From contig NC_014931.1 in NCBI RefSeq assembly GCF_000184745.1, positions 5,518,001 through 5,582,000 of the forward strand: a stretch of DNA of 64,000 nt, in the 5' to 3' direction. The notes under the pieces are model-generated. The model saw nothing but the letters and a program-made list of their open reading frames with translations, ran no database searches and had not been told where the DNA came from. Below are positions 16,031 to 25,544 of this stretch, one piece after another (position 1 is the stretch's first letter; the number at the start of each line of letters is the position of its first letter). This DNA comes from Variovorax paradoxus EPS (GTDB taxonomy: Bacteria > Pseudomonadota > Gammaproteobacteria > Burkholderiales > Burkholderiaceae_C). Made by a program: the position numbers and the translations under genes.

Positions 16031-17700
16031 GCACATTTCCCGGCCCCGCCCATCCGGTTCACCCCGCAGCACCGGGCGTCCACGACGCACATGGCACGCA
16101 CGACGCGAATGACGCACACGACGAGCACCACGCCATGCCCTTCGGCTGGCGCCGCTGGGTGCTCGCCACCAACCACAAGGACATCGGCACGCTCTACCTG
16201 CTGTTCAGCCTCGCCATGCTGATGGTCGGCGGCGTGCTCGCGCTGGGCATCCGCGCCGAGCTGTTCCAGCCGGGGCTGCAGCTGCTCAATCCCGAGCTCT
16301 ACAACCAGTTCGTGACCATCCACGGCCTGGTGATGGTGTTCGGCGCGATCATGCCGGCCTTCGTGGGCTTCGCGAACTGGATGGTGCCCCTGCAGGTCGG
16401 CGCCTCGGACATGGCCTTCGCGCGCATGAACAACTTCAGCTTCTGGCTGCTGCCGCCCGCGGCGGTGATGCTGGTCGCGCCCTTCTTCAGCGCCGGCGGC
16501 GCGGCCGCCTCGGGCTGGACGCTGTACCCGCCGCTCAGCCTGCAGATGGGCCCGGCGATGGACTTCGGCATCTTCGCGGTCCACATCATGGGCGCGAGCT
16601 CGATCATGGGCGCCATCAACATCATCGTCACCATCCTGAATATGCGCGCGCCGGGCATGACGCTCATGAAGATGCCGATGTTCTGCTGGACCTGGCTCAT
16701 CACCGCCTATCTGCTGATCGCGGTGATGCCGGTGCTCGCGGGCGCGGTGACGATGCTGCTGACCGACCGCCACTTCGGCACCAGCTTCTTCCAGCCGTCG
16801 GGCGGCGGCGATCCGGTGCTGTTCCAGCACATCTTCTGGTTCTTCGGCCATCCGGAGGTCTACATCATGATCCTGCCGGCCTTCGGGATCATCAGCCAGG
16901 TGGTGCCGGCGTTCTCGCGCAAGCGGCTCTTCGGCTACTCCTCGATGGTGTACGCGACGGCCTCCATCGCGATCCTCTCGTTCATCGTGTGGGCGCACCA
17001 CATGTTCACCACCGGCATGCCGGTGACCGGCCAGCTGTTCTTCATGTACGCGACCATGCTGGTGGCGGTGCCGACGGCGGTGAAGGTGTTCAACTGGATC
17101 GCCACGATGTGGGAGGGATCGCTCAGCTTCGAGACGCCGATGCTGTTCGCGCTGGGCTTCATCTTCGTGTTCTCCATCGGCGGGCTCTCGGGCGTGATCC
17201 TGTCGATCGCGCCGATCGACATCCAGCTGCACGACACCCACTACGTGGTGGCGCACTTCCATTACGTGCTGGTGGCGGGCTCGCTGTTCGCGATGTTCGC
17301 GGGCTATTACTACTGGTCGCCGAAATGGACCGGCGTGATGTATGCCGAGCGGCGCGGGCAGATCCATTTCTGGGTGTCGCTCGCGAGCTTCAACGTGGGC
17401 TTCTTCCCGCTGCATTTCCTCGGGCTGGCGGGCATGCCCAGGCGCTATGCCGACTACCCGATGCAGTTCTCCGACTTCAACCACGTCGCCAGCATCGGCG
17501 CCGCGGTGTTCGGCCTGGCACAGGCGTATTTCCTCTTCTTCATCGTGCTGCCGGCCATGGCCAAGCGCGGCGCACCGGCACCCGCGAAGCCCTGGGAAGG
17601 CGCGGAGGGCCTGGAATGGGAAGTTCCCTCGCCCGCGCCCTTCCACACCTTCGCCACGCCGCCGAAGCTGGACAGCACCGCGACGCGCGTGATGGGTTGA
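16027..17700 (+). CDS. ctaD: Cytochrome c oxidase subunit I (haem-copper oxidase)
   Basis: A 557-residue integral membrane oxidase subunit with about 12 helices. Visible ligands: [10 protein letters not shown] (low-spin haem His), [14 protein letters not shown] (CuB His, cross-linked Tyr and proton-path Glu), [10 protein letters not shown] (two CuB His) and [10 protein letters not shown] (both haem His). The D-channel Asp and Asn are present in [12 protein letters not shown]. It therefore looks like a full A-type proton-pumping oxidase subunit. A His/Asp-rich N-terminal tail (about 35 residues) is unusual. No subunit II, III or assembly gene lies nearby. Confidence 0.95.
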   Translation: MSTFPGPAHPVHPAAPGVHDAHGTHDANDAHDEHHAMPFGWRRWVLATNHKDIGTLYLLFSLAMLMVGGVLALGIRAELFQPGLQLLNPELYNQFVTIHGLVMVFGAIMPAFVGFANWMVPLQVGASDMAFARMNNFSFWLLPPAAVMLVAPFFSAGGAAASGWTLYPPLSLQMGPAMDFGIFAVHIMGASSIMGAINIIVTILNMRAPGMTLMKMPMFCWTWLITAYLLIAVMPVLAGAVTMLLTDRHFGTSFFQPSGGGDPVLFQHIFWFFGHPEVYIMILPAFGIISQVVPAFSRKRLFGYSSMVYATASIAILSFIVWAHHMFTTGMPVTGQLFFMYATMLVAVPTAVKVFNWIATMWEGSLSFETPMLFALGFIFVFSIGGLSGVILSIAPIDIQLHDTHYVVAHFHYVLVAGSLFAMFAGYYYWSPKWTGVMYAERRGQIHFWVSLASFNVGFFPLHFLGLAGMPRRYADYPMQFSDFNHVASIGAAVFGLAQAYFLFFIVLPAMAKRGAPAPAKPWEGAEGLEWEVPSPAPFHTFATPPKLDSTATRVMG

Positions 17701-18183
17701 TGCACAGCGAGTGCGATCTCGCGGAGGCGGCCCAGGCACGGCTCGCGGCAACGCCGGGACGCGGAGCTGGCGCTACAGGCAGAAGAAGCCCGGTCGGCCG
17801 GTCGGCGCCCCTCCACGCTGATGCCCGCCATGCTTCGATCGCTCGCCGCAGATTGCAAGCCGACATGGAGCAGCGCCAGAACGAGGAGCTGCGCAAGCAT
17901 CGCGGATGCGGCCCGGCAACGGACTGGCCGCGCTTGCGTTCGAGTTCGGCGATCTATTCCGGGAGCCATCGATGCGGTCGGCGTTCCGGAAACAAAGTGC
18001 GCCACGTTACGTAACAAACACCGAAAGCAGCTCGCGGCACCGATGGCGGCCAGCTCCTCTCGGGGCGAAAAAGTCTTTTGAAATCAACCACATACCTTGC
18101 TTGTGGCGGGTGACTCGGGAACCTGGCCCGCGGGCGGCACGCATGTTGCGCTTTGTGTCTCCTTATTCCTCGAGGAGGTCGCC
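17701..18183. other. Intergenic region, possible decayed coding DNA plus promoter
   Basis: About 480 bp between ctaD and the repeat protein. Short polar, helix-like stretches appear in different frames (for example RRLQADMEQRQNEELRKH near 17850-17905), which could be remnants of a gene with frameshifts. No intact gene is supported. The last 100 bp are AT-richer and end with a strong GAGGAGGT ribosome site for the next gene. Confidence 0.4.
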
Positions 18184-21150
18184 ATGATCACAACCACCCA
18201 AGCCCCTATCGGCTCGATTCCGGCAGCTGCTGCCGACAACGGTGCGGCCCCCGTGGTCCTCGCCCAAGCCAACGTCACGCCGATCGCGCCCATGGGTGCG
18301 GCCGCGACGACGGCGGCGCCCACCGGGCCCGTGAGCCTGGGCTCGCTGTCCAACGCCACGCCCGGCACGGTGGTCGTGCGCGACGGCGTGCGGATTCCGG
18401 TCGACGGCAGCCAGAGCCTGATGGCCGGCGACCGCGTGATCGTTCCCGACGGTGGCCATGCCAACGTGCTGTTCCCCGGCTCGACCGCCAACAAGGCGCC
18501 GCTTTCGGGCGTCTTCGAGGGCGGTACCGACGCCACCATCGGATCGACCAAGCTGCCCGGCGGCCTGGAGCAGGTGAATGTGGATGTGGCTGCCGGCAAC
18601 CTGGAAGTCACACCGGCCGACAGCGATGCGGACGCCGCCGCCGTGGCCGTGACCAAGAAGGCCGCGGGCGGCAGCGGCATCGGGCTGGGTGAATTCGCGC
18701 TCGGCGCGCTGGGCGCTATTGCCCTCGGCGCCGCCTTGAGCGGCGGCGGCGACGGCGGCGGCGGGGTTTCCTTCCTCGCTCCGGGCATTGGCGAAGGCGA
18801 CGCGGACGCCGATGCGGATGCAGATGCCGACGCGGATGCGGACGGAGATGCAGATGCAGATGCCGACGCGGATGCAGATGCCGATGCAGACGCCGATGCG
18901 GATGCCGACGCTGACGCTGACGCAGATGCGGACGCTGATGCAGATGCAGATGCCGACGCTGATGCAGACGCCGACCACCTGCTCGATCCGGGTGACGGCG
19001 CCGCCGGCCATCTGATCGGGGCCCTGGACGACCTCCTCGGGCTGGGCGGCAACAGCGGCCCGGGCCGGGCCGTTTCCAGTTCGTCCGGCACGCTGGGATC
19101 GCTGATGCCTACCGTCGACGGCCTGACCGACCTGGTGGACGACGTGCTCTCGCCGATCGCGGGCAACGAGTTCACGGCCAACGATCCGAACGAATTCGAC
19201 CCGGTGGACGACACGGTCGAGAACGTGCTCGTGGACATCGGCGGTGTGCTGACCCCCGTGGTCGACGGCCTGCTGGGCAACGGCCTGACGGATGCGCTCA
19301 TCGACTCGCTGATCGGCCAGGTCGACTACCTGACCGATGCGGTCGGCAACATCCTGGAGAACGTGCTGGGCAGCGAGGGCCTGCTCGGCGGCGTGACCAC
19401 CGGCCTCGGCATCGACGGCCTGGTGGACGGTTTGATCGGCGACGACGGCGTGGTCGGCCAGGTGCTCGAAGGCCTGCTGGGCGACGACGGTTTGCTGGAC
19501 GGCCTGCTGGGCGATGAAGGCTTGTTGGGCGGGTTGCTCGGTGACGACGGCCTCCTCGGCGGCGTTCTGGGTGACGACGGTCTGCTGGGCGGCTTGCTCG
19601 GCGGCGATGGCGATCTCCTCGGCGGTGTCCTGGGTGATGACGGCCTGCTGGGCGGCTTGCTCGGCGGCGATGGCGGTCTCCTCGGCGGTGTCCTGGGCGA
19701 CGACGGCCTGCTGGGCGGCCTGCTCGGCGGTGAAGGCGGTCTCCTCGGCGGCGTACTCGGTGACGACGGCCTGCTGGGCGGGTTGCTCGGCGGTGAAGGC
19801 GGTCTCCTCGGCGGCGTACTCGGTGACGACGGCCTGCTGGGCGGGTTGCTCGGCGGTGAAGGCGGGCTTCTCGGCGGCGTGCTGGGTGACGACGGCCTGC
19901 TGGGCGGTTTGCTCGGCGGTGAAGGCGGGCTCCTCGGCGGCGTGCTGGGCGACGACGGCCTGCTGGGCGGTTTGCTCGGCGGTGAAGGCGGGCTCCTCGG
20001 CGGCGTGCTGGGTGATGACGGCTTGGTGGGCGGCCTGCTTGGCGACGACGGACTCGTCGGCGGTTTGCTCGGCGGAGACGGCGCGCTTGCCGGCCTCCTG
20101 GGCAGCGAAGGTCTCTCCGGCGGTCTGCTCGGCGAAGGTGGGGTCGTGGACGGTCTGCTCGGACCCGACGGCGTAGTCGGCGAATTGCTCGGTGGCGACG
20201 GTGGTCTCCTCGGCGGCGTGCTCGGTGGCGAGGGCGGTCTCCTTGGCGGCCTCCTCGGTGACGACGGCCTCTTGGGTGGCGTCCTCGGCGGCGACGGCGG
20301 CTTGCTCGGCGGCGTATTGGGCGACGACGGCCTCCTGGGCGGTGTGCTCGGCGGCGAAGGTGGTCTCCTCGGCGGTGTACTCGGCGAAGGCGGCATCGTC
20401 GGCGGCCTGCTGGGCGGCGACGGCGGTCTCCTTGGCGTCGTGATCGGCGAAAACGGCATCGTCGGCGGCCTGTTGGGCGGCGACGGCGGTCTGCTCGGTG
20501 GCGTGCTCGGTGAAGACGGCATCGTCGGCGGCCTGCTGGGTGGCGACGGTGGCCTCCTCGGCGGGGTGCTCGGTGAAGACGGCATCGTCGGTGGCCTGCT
20601 GGGCGGCGACGGTGGTCTCCTCGGCGGCGTGCTCGGTGAAAACGGCATCGTCGGTGGCCTGCTGGGCGGCGACGGTGGTCTCCTTGGCGGCGTGCTCGGT
20701 GAAAACGGCATCGTCGGTGGCCTGCTCGGCGGCGACGGTGGTCTCCTTGGCGGCGTGCTCGGCGAAGACGGCATCGTCGGCGGCCTGTTGGGCGGGGACG
20801 GCGGCCTCCTCGGCAGTGTCCTCGGCCAGGACGGCCTCGTCGGCAACCTGCTCGGCGGCCTGCTGGGCGGCAACGGCCCGGCGGCCAACATCCTGGAGCC
20901 GGTCTCCTCGCTCACCGACGCCATCGAGCCGGTCGCGGCCAGCGTGACGCACGCGGTGTCCGGTGCCACGGCGCCCGTGACCGACATCCTGGCCGGCGCG
21001 GGCTCGACCCTCGCGCCTGTGACCACCGTGGTGGAAGGTGTCGGGCAAGCGGTCACTCCGCTGGTGACCGAGGTGGTGACCCCGATCACCAGCCTGGTCG
21101 AACACGCGGTGTCGCCGGTGACGAACATCCTGCACGGCCTCTTGGGCTGA
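18184..21150 (+). CDS. Giant low-complexity repeat protein with Asp-Ala tract and LLGG-type repeats
   Basis: A 988-residue acidic protein. Residues 1-150: a FecR/BapA-prefix-like beta module ([18 protein letters not shown], then [16 protein letters not shown]). Residues about 165-195: a Gly/Ala hydrophobic stretch. Residues about 205-262: almost pure alternating Asp-Ala. Residues about 430-900: some 45 tandem 10-11-residue units of form LLGG(V/L)LG(D/G)(D/E)G, pairing into 21-residue (63-bp) superrepeats; a second subtype, [11 protein letters not shown], dominates the last third. The C-terminal ~80 residues are Val/Thr/Pro-rich. GAGGAGG precedes the ATG. No Sec signal peptide is obvious and no type I secretion genes adjoin. 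The acidic tracts suggest divalent cation binding and the repeat a surface or matrix protein; function unknown. Confidence 0.8.
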   Translation: MITTTQAPIGSIPAAAADNGAAPVVLAQANVTPIAPMGAAATTAAPTGPVSLGSLSNATPGTVVVRDGVRIPVDGSQSLMAGDRVIVPDGGHANVLFPGSTANKAPLSGVFEGGTDATIGSTKLPGGLEQVNVDVAAGNLEVTPADSDADAAAVAVTKKAAGGSGIGLGEFALGALGAIALGAALSGGGDGGGGVSFLAPGIGEGDADADADADADADADGDADADADADADADADADADADADADADADADADADADADADADHLLDPGDGAAGHLIGALDDLLGLGGNSGPGRAVSSSSGTLGSLMPTVDGLTDLVDDVLSPIAGNEFTANDPNEFDPVDDTVENVLVDIGGVLTPVVDGLLGNGLTDALIDSLIGQVDYLTDAVGNILENVLGSEGLLGGVTTGLGIDGLVDGLIGDDGVVGQVLEGLLGDDGLLDGLLGDEGLLGGLLGDDGLLGGVLGDDGLLGGLLGGDGDLLGGVLGDDGLLGGLLGGDGGLLGGVLGDDGLLGGLLGGEGGLLGGVLGDDGLLGGLLGGEGGLLGGVLGDDGLLGGLLGGEGGLLGGVLGDDGLLGGLLGGEGGLLGGVLGDDGLLGGLLGGEGGLLGGVLGDDGLVGGLLGDDGLVGGLLGGDGALAGLLGSEGLSGGLLGEGGVVDGLLGPDGVVGELLGGDGGLLGGVLGGEGGLLGGLLGDDGLLGGVLGGDGGLLGGVLGDDGLLGGVLGGEGGLLGGVLGEGGIVGGLLGGDGGLLGVVIGENGIVGGLLGGDGGLLGGVLGEDGIVGGLLGGDGGLLGGVLGEDGIVGGLLGGDGGLLGGVLGENGIVGGLLGGDGGLLGGVLGENGIVGGLLGGDGGLLGGVLGEDGIVGGLLGGDGGLLGSVLGQDGLVGNLLGGLLGGNGPAANILEPVSSLTDAIEPVAASVTHAVSGATAPVTDILAGAGSTLAPVTTVVEGVGQAVTPLVTEVVTPITSLVEHAVSPVTNILHGLLG

Positions 21151-21182
21151 TCCCGCTGCGCGGACGGCACGAAGAAGCAAGG

Positions 21183-21210
21183 AGGGACCGGCGACGGTCC
21201 CTCTTTTTTT
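21183..21210 (+). terminator. Rho-independent terminator
   Basis: AGGGACCG-GCGA-CGGTCCCT forms a perfect 8-bp stem with a 4-nt loop and is followed by seven T. It lies 32 bp after the repeat-protein stop. Confidence 0.93.
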
Positions 21211-21332
21211 CGCGTGCGCTCTGGCCAACGCGTCGCATCGGACGGCCTCCTAGAATCATCGGCTCGGTGGCTCGGCAAGAAAAGCTGGAATCAGCCACTA
21301 CAAGCCAAGCCCCCCGGAGACACACACCCGCC

Positions 21333-22262
21333 ATGGACCGCTGGACCGAAATCGCCCTGCTCGTGCAGATTGCCGATGCCGGCAGCCTGAGCCGCGCGGC
21401 CGAGGCGCTGGGCCTCTCGAACGCCGCCGCGAGCCGCCACCTGAGCGCGCTCGAGGCCCGGCTCGGCGCGCGGCTGGTGGAGCGCAACACGCGGCGCCTG
21501 TACCTCACCGACACCGGCCGCGAATTCTGTGCACGCGCCAAGACCATCCTGGCCGACCTCGCCGATGCCGAGTCGACGGTGAACGCCACCGCGCTCAACC
21601 CGACCGGCGTGCTGCGCATCACCGCCTCGCTCTCGTTCTCGATCCACCACATCGCGCCGCTGTTGCGCGACTACACGCAGCGCTACCCGGGCGTGACGGT
21701 GCACGTGGAAGCGGCCAACCGCTACTTCGACCTGATCGACAACAACATCGACGTGGCGATCCGCACCCGCGAGTACGAGCCCGATTCGAACGTCACGATC
21801 CGCCGGCTGGGCGAGACGCGGCGCGTCCTCGCGGCGTCGCCGCGCTACTTCGCGCAGCACGGTTTTCCGAAGACGTTGGACGAGCTCAAGCGCCACAAGC
21901 TGTTGATCTACACCCACGCCAACAACCCCAACGAGCTGCGCTTCACACGCAAGGGCGAGACCCACACGGTCTCGGTCACCGGCCTGCTCGAATCGAACGA
22001 CGGCCAGGTGCTGCGCGCCGCCGCGCTCGACGGCATGGGCATCCTGGTGCAGCCGACCTACATCGTCTATGAAGACATCGTGGCCGGCCGCCTCGTGCCC
22101 ACGCTGGACGACTGGGACCTGCCGCACCTGACGATCAACCTGGCCTACCCGAGCCGCAAGCACCTGTCGGCAAAGGTGCGCAGCTTCATCGATTTCATGG
22201 CGGCGCATTTCCAGAAGATGGAGTACGAGCGCAAGTGGACAAGCCACTTCGGCGCCCATTGA
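21333..22262 (+). CDS. LysR-family transcriptional regulator
   Basis: A 309-residue LTTR. The N-terminal winged HTH (ALLVQIADAGSLSRAAEALGLSNAAASRHLSALEARLG) is followed by an effector domain with the DVAIRTREYEPDSNVTIRRLG hinge of the CrgA/AaeR-like group. The C-terminal MAAHFQKMEYERKW tail is usual for its relatives. It is monocistronic, followed by a long inverted repeat, and has no divergent partner gene, so its target is not evident. Confidence 0.88.
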   Translation: MDRWTEIALLVQIADAGSLSRAAEALGLSNAAASRHLSALEARLGARLVERNTRRLYLTDTGREFCARAKTILADLADAESTVNATALNPTGVLRITASLSFSIHHIAPLLRDYTQRYPGVTVHVEAANRYFDLIDNNIDVAIRTREYEPDSNVTIRRLGETRRVLAASPRYFAQHGFPKTLDELKRHKLLIYTHANNPNELRFTRKGETHTVSVTGLLESNDGQVLRAAALDGMGILVQPTYIVYEDIVAGRLVPTLDDWDLPHLTINLAYPSRKHLSAKVRSFIDFMAAHFQKMEYERKWTSHFGAH

Positions 22263-22288
22263 CGGCCCGCTGCGCCCGAAGACTGACC

Positions 22289-22352
22289 AACCGTTCACGC
22301 TGAGCTTGTCGAAGCGCCGCGCAAGGCTTCGACAAGCTCAGCCCGAACGGTT
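22289..22352. repeat. Long inverted repeat, copy 2
   Basis: The same two arms as at 1710-1772 but in the opposite order, with 27-bp arms and a 10-bp loop. It sits just after the LysR gene and probably acts as a terminator. Confidence 0.8.
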
Positions 22353-22400
22353 GTGGCCCTCAGTGCGAGCGGTCGATGCGGTTGGCGCCTTTCACCCAAA

Positions 22401-22420
22401 GATGTGCGTTTACGCACATC
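22401..22420. promoter_or_regulatory. Perfect palindrome upstream of DoxX gene (candidate Crp/Fnr operator)
   Basis: GATGTGCG-TTTA-CGCACATC is a perfect 8-bp inverted repeat with a 4-nt spacer, 87 bp before the DoxX start. A GTGCG-N4-CGCAC core recurs at 25440-25453 before the DUF4148 gene. The Crp/Fnr regulator and cyclase genes lie between the two sites, so the site is a good candidate for that regulator. Inference. Confidence 0.6.
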
Positions 22421-22506
22421 CCGCTCTCAGGCAGATCCGCACACTGGAACCGCAACCGCCGCACTCCGTGGCGGACCCTTCCTTTTTCAAGCTCCAAGGA
22501 TCTGCC

Positions 22507-22974
22507 GTGACCACAACCGCCAACACCTCGCGCGCGCCGCTCGCATCGTCGTCGCTCTCATCGCCCTCTCCCGCCGCGCTGGACGATGCCGGCAAGCTGC
22601 TGCTGCGCGTGACCATCGGCGTGCTCGTGCTGCTGCACGGCATCTTCAAGCTGTCGGCCGGCGTCGGCTTCATCGGCGGCATGCTGGCCAAGGCGGGGCT
22701 TCCGGGCAGCATCGCCTACCTCGTGTATGTCGGTGAAATCGTCGCGCCGCTCCTGCTGCTGGCCGGTTTCTGGACCCGCGCCGCCGCCGGCGTGATCGTC
22801 ATCAACATGATCGTGGCCCTCGGCCTCGTGCACATGGCCGACCTGTTCGCGCTGACCAAGCAGGGCGGCTGGGCGCTGGAACTGCAGGGCCTGTACCTGT
22901 TCGGCGCGCTGACCGTGGTGCTGCTGGGCGCGGGCCGCTTCAGCGTCGGCGGGACGAACGGACGCTGGAACTGA
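22507..22974 (+). CDS. DoxX-family membrane protein
   Basis: A 155-residue protein with a Ser/Pro-rich 30-residue start and four transmembrane helices: LLLRVTIGVLVLLHGIFKL, SIAYLVYVGEIVAPLLLLAGFWT, AAAGVIVINMIVALGLVHM and LYLFGALTVVLLGAGRF. The GTG at 22507 has AAGGA 7-8 bases upstream; no later ATG suits the first helix. DoxX proteins act in quinone or thiol redox stress at the inner membrane. The upstream palindrome suggests Crp/Fnr control. Confidence 0.85.
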   Translation: MTTTANTSRAPLASSSLSSPSPAALDDAGKLLLRVTIGVLVLLHGIFKLSAGVGFIGGMLAKAGLPGSIAYLVYVGEIVAPLLLLAGFWTRAAAGVIVINMIVALGLVHMADLFALTKQGGWALELQGLYLFGALTVVLLGAGRFSVGGTNGRWN

Positions 22975-22983
22975 TCTTCGGCG

Positions 22984-23703
22984 TCAGCCGGCGTCGCCAC
23001 GCACCTGCGAGACCATCGACTCCAGGCGGGCGGCGTCAGCGACCAGCAAGGCCTTGCCGTCCTTGCGCAGCACGCCGCTGCGCACCAGCACATTGAGTTC
23101 GCGCGTGACCTGCTCGCGGTTCGTGCTGATCTGGCTGGCCAACGCCGCGTGCTTGGGAGCCGGCTCCAGCCGCGCCTGGTTGCCCTCGATGCCGGCGGTG
23201 CGCGCCAGGCGCAGCAGCTCGGCATGCAGCCGGTTCTGCACGCCGAGGGTGCTCAGGTCGATCACGCGTTCGGAGAGCTGGCGCACGAGTGACGCGAGCC
23301 GCTGCATCACACGCTCGGCCACCAGCGGCTCGTCGCGCAGGAGCGCCATGAAGGCGGGACGGTCGAGGCTGGCGACCACGCTGGGCTCCAGCGTCACCAC
23401 GTCGGCGGAGCGCGGGCCGCCGTCGATGGCGGCGATGTCGCCGAAGTACTGGCCGGCCTCGGCATCGCGGAAGGTGACCTGCCGGCCATTGGCCGAATAG
23501 GTCGTCACCCGCACCCGGCCCGAGACCAGCAGGAACACCTCGCCCTGCTGTTCGGCGCGCAGGAGCAGCGGCTTGCCGGCCTCCACGCTGTGCCACAGGC
23601 ATTGCTGGGCGAGCAGGCCCAGGCGCTGGTCGGAGAGGCCTTCGAGCAGCGCGATCTGGCGCAGCGCGAGGCTGGAGCGGGGGGTGGGTTCGGGTGTGGC
23701 CAT
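22984..23703 (-). CDS. Crp/Fnr-family transcriptional regulator
   Basis: About 239 residues. The N-terminal cyclic-nucleotide-binding domain holds the phosphate-binding cassette GQYFGDIAAIDGGPRSADVV, with the RSA triplet kept and Asp where CRP has Glu. There is no Fnr-type N-terminal Cys cluster. The C-terminal HTH is ISTNREQVTRELNVLVRSG. An ATG at 23727 is an alternative start. It is divergent from a class III nucleotide cyclase 53 bp away, so the cyclase probably makes its ligand. DNA targets are likely the GTGCG-N4-CGCAC palindromes on either side. Confidence 0.88.
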   Translation of the reverse strand: MATPEPTPRSSLALRQIALLEGLSDQRLGLLAQQCLWHSVEAGKPLLLRAEQQGEVFLLVSGRVRVTTYSANGRQVTFRDAEAGQYFGDIAAIDGGPRSADVVTLEPSVVASLDRPAFMALLRDEPLVAERVMQRLASLVRQLSERVIDLSTLGVQNRLHAELLRLARTAGIEGNQARLEPAPKHAALASQISTNREQVTRELNVLVRSGVLRKDGKALLVADAARLESMVSQVRGDAG

Positions 23704-23756
23704 GCCGGTCGGTGGGGGCGCGCGCATTATGCTCGGGTGCCGCTTCGAACCCGTTC

Positions 23757-25427
23757 ATGGACAGACGTTCCCCGCCACCCCCTTCTTCCCCTTTTTCGCT
23801 GAGACCGCCCACACGGCGCAATCTCCGCTGGGCGAGCGGGCTGGTGCTGATGGGCTATGTGACGGTTCACCTGCTGAACCATTCGCTGGGCATCTATTCC
23901 TTCGCCCTCGCAGAGAGCGTGCTGCGGGTAGCACAGGCGTTCTGGCACAGCCTGCCGGGCACGGTGCTGCTGTACGGTGCCGCCTTCACGCACCTGGCGC
24001 TGGCCGTGGTCGCGCTGTGGGAGCGGCGCACCTTGCGCATGCCGCCGCTGGAGGCACTGCGCGTGCTGCTGGGCTTTGCGCTGCCTCTGCTCATCGCCAC
24101 CCACCTGACAGCCATACGCGGTGCCTACGAGGCTTACGGGGTCAATGGCTCCTATGTTCGCGTGGTCTGGGGCCTGTGGAGCTGGCAGGGCGCGGCCGCG
24201 CAGCTCGGGATGATGGCCGCGGCCTGGACGCACGGCTGCCTCGGCCTGCATTTCGCGCTGCGGGCGAAGCCGACCTACCGGCGCTTCTCGTACCTGCTGC
24301 TGGCCTTTGCGGTGGTGCTGCCGCTCACGGCGGCAATGGGCTTCGTCTCGATCGGCCGCGAGTTCCAGTGGACCGGCGTGCCGACCGTGCCGGTGCCTAC
24401 GGCTGCGCAGGCGCAATCCCTCGGTGAAGCCGAACAGAGCCTCAAGTGGCTCTATGTACTGGCGCTGCTCGCGCTGCTCTCGGCGCGCTGGGGACGCAAC
24501 TGGTTTGCGCGCCTGTCGCGACAGCCGTCCATCGCGCTGCGTTATCCCGACCGCACGGTGCAGGTGCCGCGCGGCTGGAGCGTGCTGGAGGCGAGCCGTT
24601 CGCACGGCATCGCGCATGTGTCGATCTGCGGCGGCCGCGCGCGCTGCTCCACCTGCCGCGTGCGCGTGGTCGGCGCGCCCGAACACATCGGCGAGCCGGG
24701 CCGCGACGAACAGCGCACGCTCGAGCGCGTGCGCGCGCCGGCCGACGTGCGGCTTGCCTGCCAGTTGCGCCCGCATGGCGACATCGAGGTCACGCCGCTC
24801 TTTGCACCATTGCCCAACGAAGGCCGTCCCGCACCGGTCGGCAGCTTCGGGCGCGAACGCGATGTGGCAGTCTTGTTCGTCGACCTGCGCCGCTGGTCGG
24901 GCCTCTCGGAGCGGCAGTGGCCCTTCGACCTTGCCTATGTGCTCGACCGCTACTTCGCCACCGTCGGCGCGGCCGTGCGCGAGAGCGGCGGCGTGCCCAA
25001 CCAGTTCATCGGCGACAGCGTGATGGCGATCTTCGGACTCGACTGCGACCTGCCCACTGCGTGCAAGCAGGCGCTGCGCGCGACCACCCTCATCGCCCAG
25101 CGCATGGACGCATGGAGCGAAGGCTTCGAGGCGCAGTTCGGCCAGCGCATGGATTTCGGCATGGGCCTGCATGCGGGGCGTGCGGCGGTCGGTGAAGTCG
25201 GCTACCTGGAGACCACCACCTTCACCGCCATCGGCGAAGTGGTGAACACCGCGAGCCGCCTGCAGGACCATTCGAAGACGGCCGCATCGCGCCTCGTCGT
25301 CTCGCTGTTCGCGGCGCAACAGGCCGGCGTCGCGGACACGCTGGGCGCGTGCGAAACGCTCACCGTGCGAGGCCGCTCCGAGCCGCTTCAAGTGCTGTAT
25401 CCGCAGACCCAAGTTCTTCCCGGGTAG
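23757..25427 (+). CDS. Membrane adenylate/guanylate cyclase with ferredoxin domain
   Basis: A 556-residue three-part sensor. Residues about 25-250 form some six transmembrane helices with repeated His (VHLLNHSL, FTHLALAVVALW, LIATHLTA, AAWTHGCLGLHFAL), like the haem b anchor subunits of succinate/fumarate reductases. Residues about 265-345 are a [2Fe-2S] ferredoxin domain with CGGRARCSTC (C-x5-C-x2-C) and a later LACQLRP Cys. Residues about 370-550 are a class III cyclase with both metal Asp (VDLRRWSG and FIGDSVMAIFG) and the NTASR transition-state Asn/Arg. It should make cAMP or cGMP in response to redox state. It is divergent from a Crp/Fnr gene. Confidence 0.9.
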   Translation: MDRRSPPPPSSPFSLRPPTRRNLRWASGLVLMGYVTVHLLNHSLGIYSFALAESVLRVAQAFWHSLPGTVLLYGAAFTHLALAVVALWERRTLRMPPLEALRVLLGFALPLLIATHLTAIRGAYEAYGVNGSYVRVVWGLWSWQGAAAQLGMMAAAWTHGCLGLHFALRAKPTYRRFSYLLLAFAVVLPLTAAMGFVSIGREFQWTGVPTVPVPTAAQAQSLGEAEQSLKWLYVLALLALLSARWGRNWFARLSRQPSIALRYPDRTVQVPRGWSVLEASRSHGIAHVSICGGRARCSTCRVRVVGAPEHIGEPGRDEQRTLERVRAPADVRLACQLRPHGDIEVTPLFAPLPNEGRPAPVGSFGRERDVAVLFVDLRRWSGLSERQWPFDLAYVLDRYFATVGAAVRESGGVPNQFIGDSVMAIFGLDCDLPTACKQALRATTLIAQRMDAWSEGFEAQFGQRMDFGMGLHAGRAAVGEVGYLETTTFTAIGEVVNTASRLQDHSKTAASRLVVSLFAAQQAGVADTLGACETLTVRGRSEPLQVLYPQTQVLPG

Positions 25428-25439
25428 TTGACGAAAGCG

Positions 25440-25453
25440 GTGCGCAAACGCAC
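25440..25453. promoter_or_regulatory. GTGCG-N4-CGCAC palindrome upstream of DUF4148 gene
   Basis: GTGCG-CAAA-CGCAC shares the core and spacing of the palindrome at 22401-22420. It lies 92 bp before the DUF4148 ATG and just after the cyclase stop. Candidate second binding site of the local Crp/Fnr regulator. Confidence 0.55.
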
Positions 25454-25544
25454 AGCGCGAACCACGATGCGGTTTCACACTGCATCCCGTGGCAACGACG
25501 AATGTCCGCCGTCCACACAGCATTCATCCGAAGGGACTTTCATC

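Noticed and set aside
17701..18014. A small gene after ctaD
   Set aside because: Helical-looking stretches are split over frames and none has a ribosome site, so I record it only as possible decayed DNA.
19478..20880. CRISPR-like or minisatellite array
   Set aside because: The 63-bp periodicity keeps one reading frame with synonymous changes, and there are no constant repeats with unique spacers. It is a coding repeat.
18163..21228. A 1021-residue open frame antisense to the repeat protein
   Set aside because: It mirrors the repeat through codon bias and GC-rich repeats; it has no ribosome site and its residues are a simple complement of the sense repeat.
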